Shown here one piece after another: positions 7,401 to 7,872 of a DNA stretch of 7,872 nt. The DNA lies in the NCBI GenBank assembly GCA_945614335.1, contig CALZAP010000052.1:1-7872 (forward strand). Reading direction: 5' to 3'. Position 1 is the first letter of the stretch. Each line of letters opens with the position of its first letter. Made by a program: the position numbers and the translations under genes. The notes under the pieces were generated by a model. That model saw only the letters and a list, made by a program, of their open reading frames with translations, had not been told where the DNA came from and did not search any database. This DNA comes from an uncultured Prevotella sp. (GTDB lineage: Bacteria > Bacteroidota > Bacteroidia > Bacteroidales > Bacteroidaceae).

Positions 7401-7642
7401 GGCCGTTCCTTGCGTATTATCTCTGTCACGAAATGAGTGTTGACAGGCTGGAAATACACCTTGTCGGCAATGCCTTCCGATGTCTGGATAGTGGCAATGT
7501 TTGGATTGACAAGAACAGACGAAATACCCTCGTCGCGCAATGCTTTCAGAGCCTGCGAGCCAGAGTAGTCGAACTCGCCGGCTTGTCCGATTTTCAGGGC
7601 ACCCGAACCCAATACGAGTACCTTGGTGAGTTTCTTTTTCAT
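4421..7642 (-). CDS. carB: Carbamoyl-phosphate synthase large subunit, eukaryote-like type
   Basis: A 1073-residue protein, the same length as E. coli CarB. It makes carbamoyl phosphate from bicarbonate, two ATP and ammonia, the ammonia coming from the CarA glutaminase, for pyrimidine and arginine synthesis. The order is: carboxyphosphate half (1 to about 400) with GSGALKIGQAGEFDYSG (12-28), ALGGLGSGIC (171-180) and EVNARLSRSSALASKATG (294-311); oligomerisation region (about 400-550); carbamoyl-phosphate half (about 555-935) with GSGAYRIGSSVEFDWC (565-580), GGQIPNNLA (642-650), EHIEYAGVHSGDA (779-791) and ECNLRASRSFPFVSK (840-854); and an MGS-like allosteric domain (about 938-1073). Several motifs match animal CPS1/CAD better than E. 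coli CarB. The start MKKKLTKVLV at 7642 was chosen because the ATG 26 codons upstream lies before the -7 box. No glutaminase domain is fused and no carA is adjacent within the window. Confidence 0.95.
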   Translation of the reverse strand: MKKKLTKVLVLGSGALKIGQAGEFDYSGSQALKALRDEGISSVLVNPNIATIQTSEGIADKVYFQPVNTHFVTEIIRKERPDGILLAFGGQTALNCGTELYTTGVLKEYGVEVLGTSVEAILNTEDRDLFVRKLNEKELKTPISQAVETMEDAIEAANRIGFPVMIRSAYALGGLGSGICRNEEEFRELAGSAFTFAPQILVEESLKGWKEIEFEVIRDANDHCFTVASMENFDPLGIHTGESIVVAPTCSLTDEQVKMLQEISIRCVRHLEIVGECNIQFAFNATTNDYRIIEVNARLSRSSALASKATGYPLAFVAAKIALGYTLDQIGEMGTPNSAYVAPQLDYMICKIPRWDLTKFAGVSRLIGSSMKSVGEIMAIGRSFEEMIQKGLRMIGQGMHGFVGNDHTSFENLDDELENPTDLRVFAIAQALEEGYSVERIEELTKIDVWFLERLKHIVDIKHNLQKYNDLQSLPESLLKEAKIAGFSDFQISRFVLKPTSGNMEKENAQVRRHRKNLGIVPAVKRINTVASEHPELTNYLYMTYAVSDSDIDFYKNEKSVVVLGSGAYRIGSSVEFDWCSVNAVNTARKLGYKSIMINYNPETVSTDYDMCDRLYFDELSLERVLDIIDLEQPRGVIVSVGGQIPNNLAMRLHNYGVPILGTSPTDIDRAENRDKFSAMLDRLGIDQPAWRALTSFDDIKSFVDQVGFPVLVRPSYVLSGAAMNVCYSFDELERFLQMATEVSKDFPVVVSQFMQDTKEIEFDAVADKGEVIEYAISEHIEYAGVHSGDATMVFPAQNIYFSTIRRIKKISRRIAKELNISGPFNIQYLAKGSEIKVIECNLRASRSFPFVSKILKRNFIDTATRIMLDASYERPSKGEFDIDRIGVKASQFSFARLQNADPVLGVDMSSTGEVGCLGDDFNEALLNAMIATGYSIPGHNILVSSGGLKGKVDLLEPMKKLADAGYAIYATEGTSKFLAENGVKSTVVSWPDEDGENKVMDMIAEHKFDLIINVPKNQTKRELTNGYRIRRGAIDHNIPLMTNVRLAKAFVEAFCSMKLEDIKIKSWQEYNA

Positions 7643-7697
7643 ATCAAATATGTTGTTTAAAGTTTCTTTCTGTTGGTTTCGTCCTAAAAAACCTTTG

Positions 7698-7705
7698 CAA
7701 AGATA
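7698..7705 (-). promoter_or_regulatory. -7 box of the carB promoter
   Basis: Read on the minus strand this is TATCTTTG, identical to the mce -7 box and fitting TAnnTTTG. A TTTG at the ideal 20-base distance is absent, so the -33 element is weak; the nearest TTTG is only 12 bases upstream. Transcription would start near 7690, giving a leader of about 45-50 bases before the ATG at 7642, again with no Shine-Dalgarno sequence. Confidence 0.6.
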
Positions 7706-7779
7706 CATCTTTAATTTCAAAAATATGGATATGAAAGTGTAATATTAAGATTTTTTTTGATAATGGTCAAATTTGAATG

Positions 7780-7810
7780 GAGGGTAGAGGGAAGAAGGAA
7801 GAGGGTAGAG
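7780..7810 (+). repeat. Purine-rich direct repeat
   Basis: GAGGGTAGAG occurs at 7780-7789 and again at 7801-7810, a 21-base period, separated by the all-purine spacer GGAAGAAGGAA. Only the two T bases of the repeats interrupt an otherwise purine stretch at 7779-7811. Function unknown; it may be simple low-complexity spacer DNA. Confidence 0.6.
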
Positions 7811-7830
7811 ATATGAACCGAGCCGGCTAA

Positions 7831-7872
7831 AGGAATTAAAAAACAAAAAAATAAAGAATTAAAAATTAAAAA
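7831..7872 (+). repeat. A-rich low-complexity tract with AATTAAA units, cut by the window end
   Basis: The tract contains AAAGAATTAAAAATTAAA (7853-7870), which differs by a single A from AAAGAATTAAAAAATTAAA at 1320-1338 in front of mmdA. By analogy it may be the leader of a plus-strand gene starting just beyond the window, but the start codon is not visible. Confidence 0.5.

Larger units (their letters stand above)
7643..7872. other. Non-coding region upstream of carB
   Basis: These 230 bases contain the carB leader and -7 box (7643-7705), A/T-rich DNA with an 8-T run (7751-7758), a 10-base palindrome TCAAATTTGA (7767-7776), a purine-rich repeat (7780-7810) and an A-rich tail (7831-7872). 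No ORF of meaningful length, tRNA or convincing terminator is visible. The only plus-strand ATG near the end (7813) meets a stop after five codons. Confidence 0.6.

Noticed and set aside
7767..7776. Palindrome TCAAATTTGA upstream of carB as a possible operator
   Set aside because: It is a single short A/T-rich palindrome some 62 bases upstream of the -7 box, with no second copy; such sequences are common by chance in A/T-rich spacers.

Overview
The window looks like chromosomal DNA from a member of the Bacteroidales, most likely Prevotella or a close relative. The pointers are: promoters of the Bacteroidetes type (TTTG, 20 bases, TAnnTTTG); start codons preceded by A/T-rich DNA with no Shine-Dalgarno sequence; a TonB-dependent outer-membrane receptor; and a methylmalonyl-CoA (succinate-to-propionate) gene cluster. 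The genus is an inference from gene content and style only.

Layout. Positions 1-780 hold the 3' end of a TonB-dependent receptor gene that starts outside the window. A clear promoter at 809-840 then opens a four-gene, plus-strand operon: methylmalonyl-CoA epimerase (886-1290), the carboxyltransferase alpha subunit of methylmalonyl-CoA decarboxylase (1355-2920), a 51-codon gene (2932-3087) resembling the small epsilon/OadG C-terminal subunit of that enzyme family, and the biotin carrier subunit (3106-3534). A very strong intrinsic terminator at 3556-3598 closes the operon. A second consensus promoter (3627-3658) drives a 217-residue protein of unknown function with WG-type repeats at its C-terminus (3683-4336). 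A hairpin at 4358-4393 separates it from the convergent minus-strand gene carB (7642-4421), a 1073-residue carbamoyl-phosphate synthase large subunit. Its own -7 box lies at 7705-7698. The last 230 bases are non-coding and carry purine-rich and A/T-rich short repeats.

How the genes work together. The epimerase interconverts the (R)- and (S)-methylmalonyl-CoA epimers. The alpha subunit then moves the carboxyl group of (S)-methylmalonyl-CoA onto the biotin of the carrier, giving propionyl-CoA. In sodium-pumping decarboxylases a membrane beta subunit releases CO2 from the carboxybiotin, but no beta gene follows the carrier here: the operon ends at the terminator. Either the beta subunit is encoded elsewhere or the module passes its carboxyl group to another partner. 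carB makes carbamoyl phosphate for pyrimidines and arginine and is not functionally linked to the operon.

The points most worth a second look are the missing membrane subunit together with the short soluble small subunit, the strikingly eukaryote-like carbamoyl-phosphate synthase with several residues of an acylglutamate-type allosteric pocket, and an 8-base tandem repeat that runs directly into the mmdA start codon. I found no CRISPR array, insertion sequence, tRNA, rRNA or phage gene, and no clearly new system.
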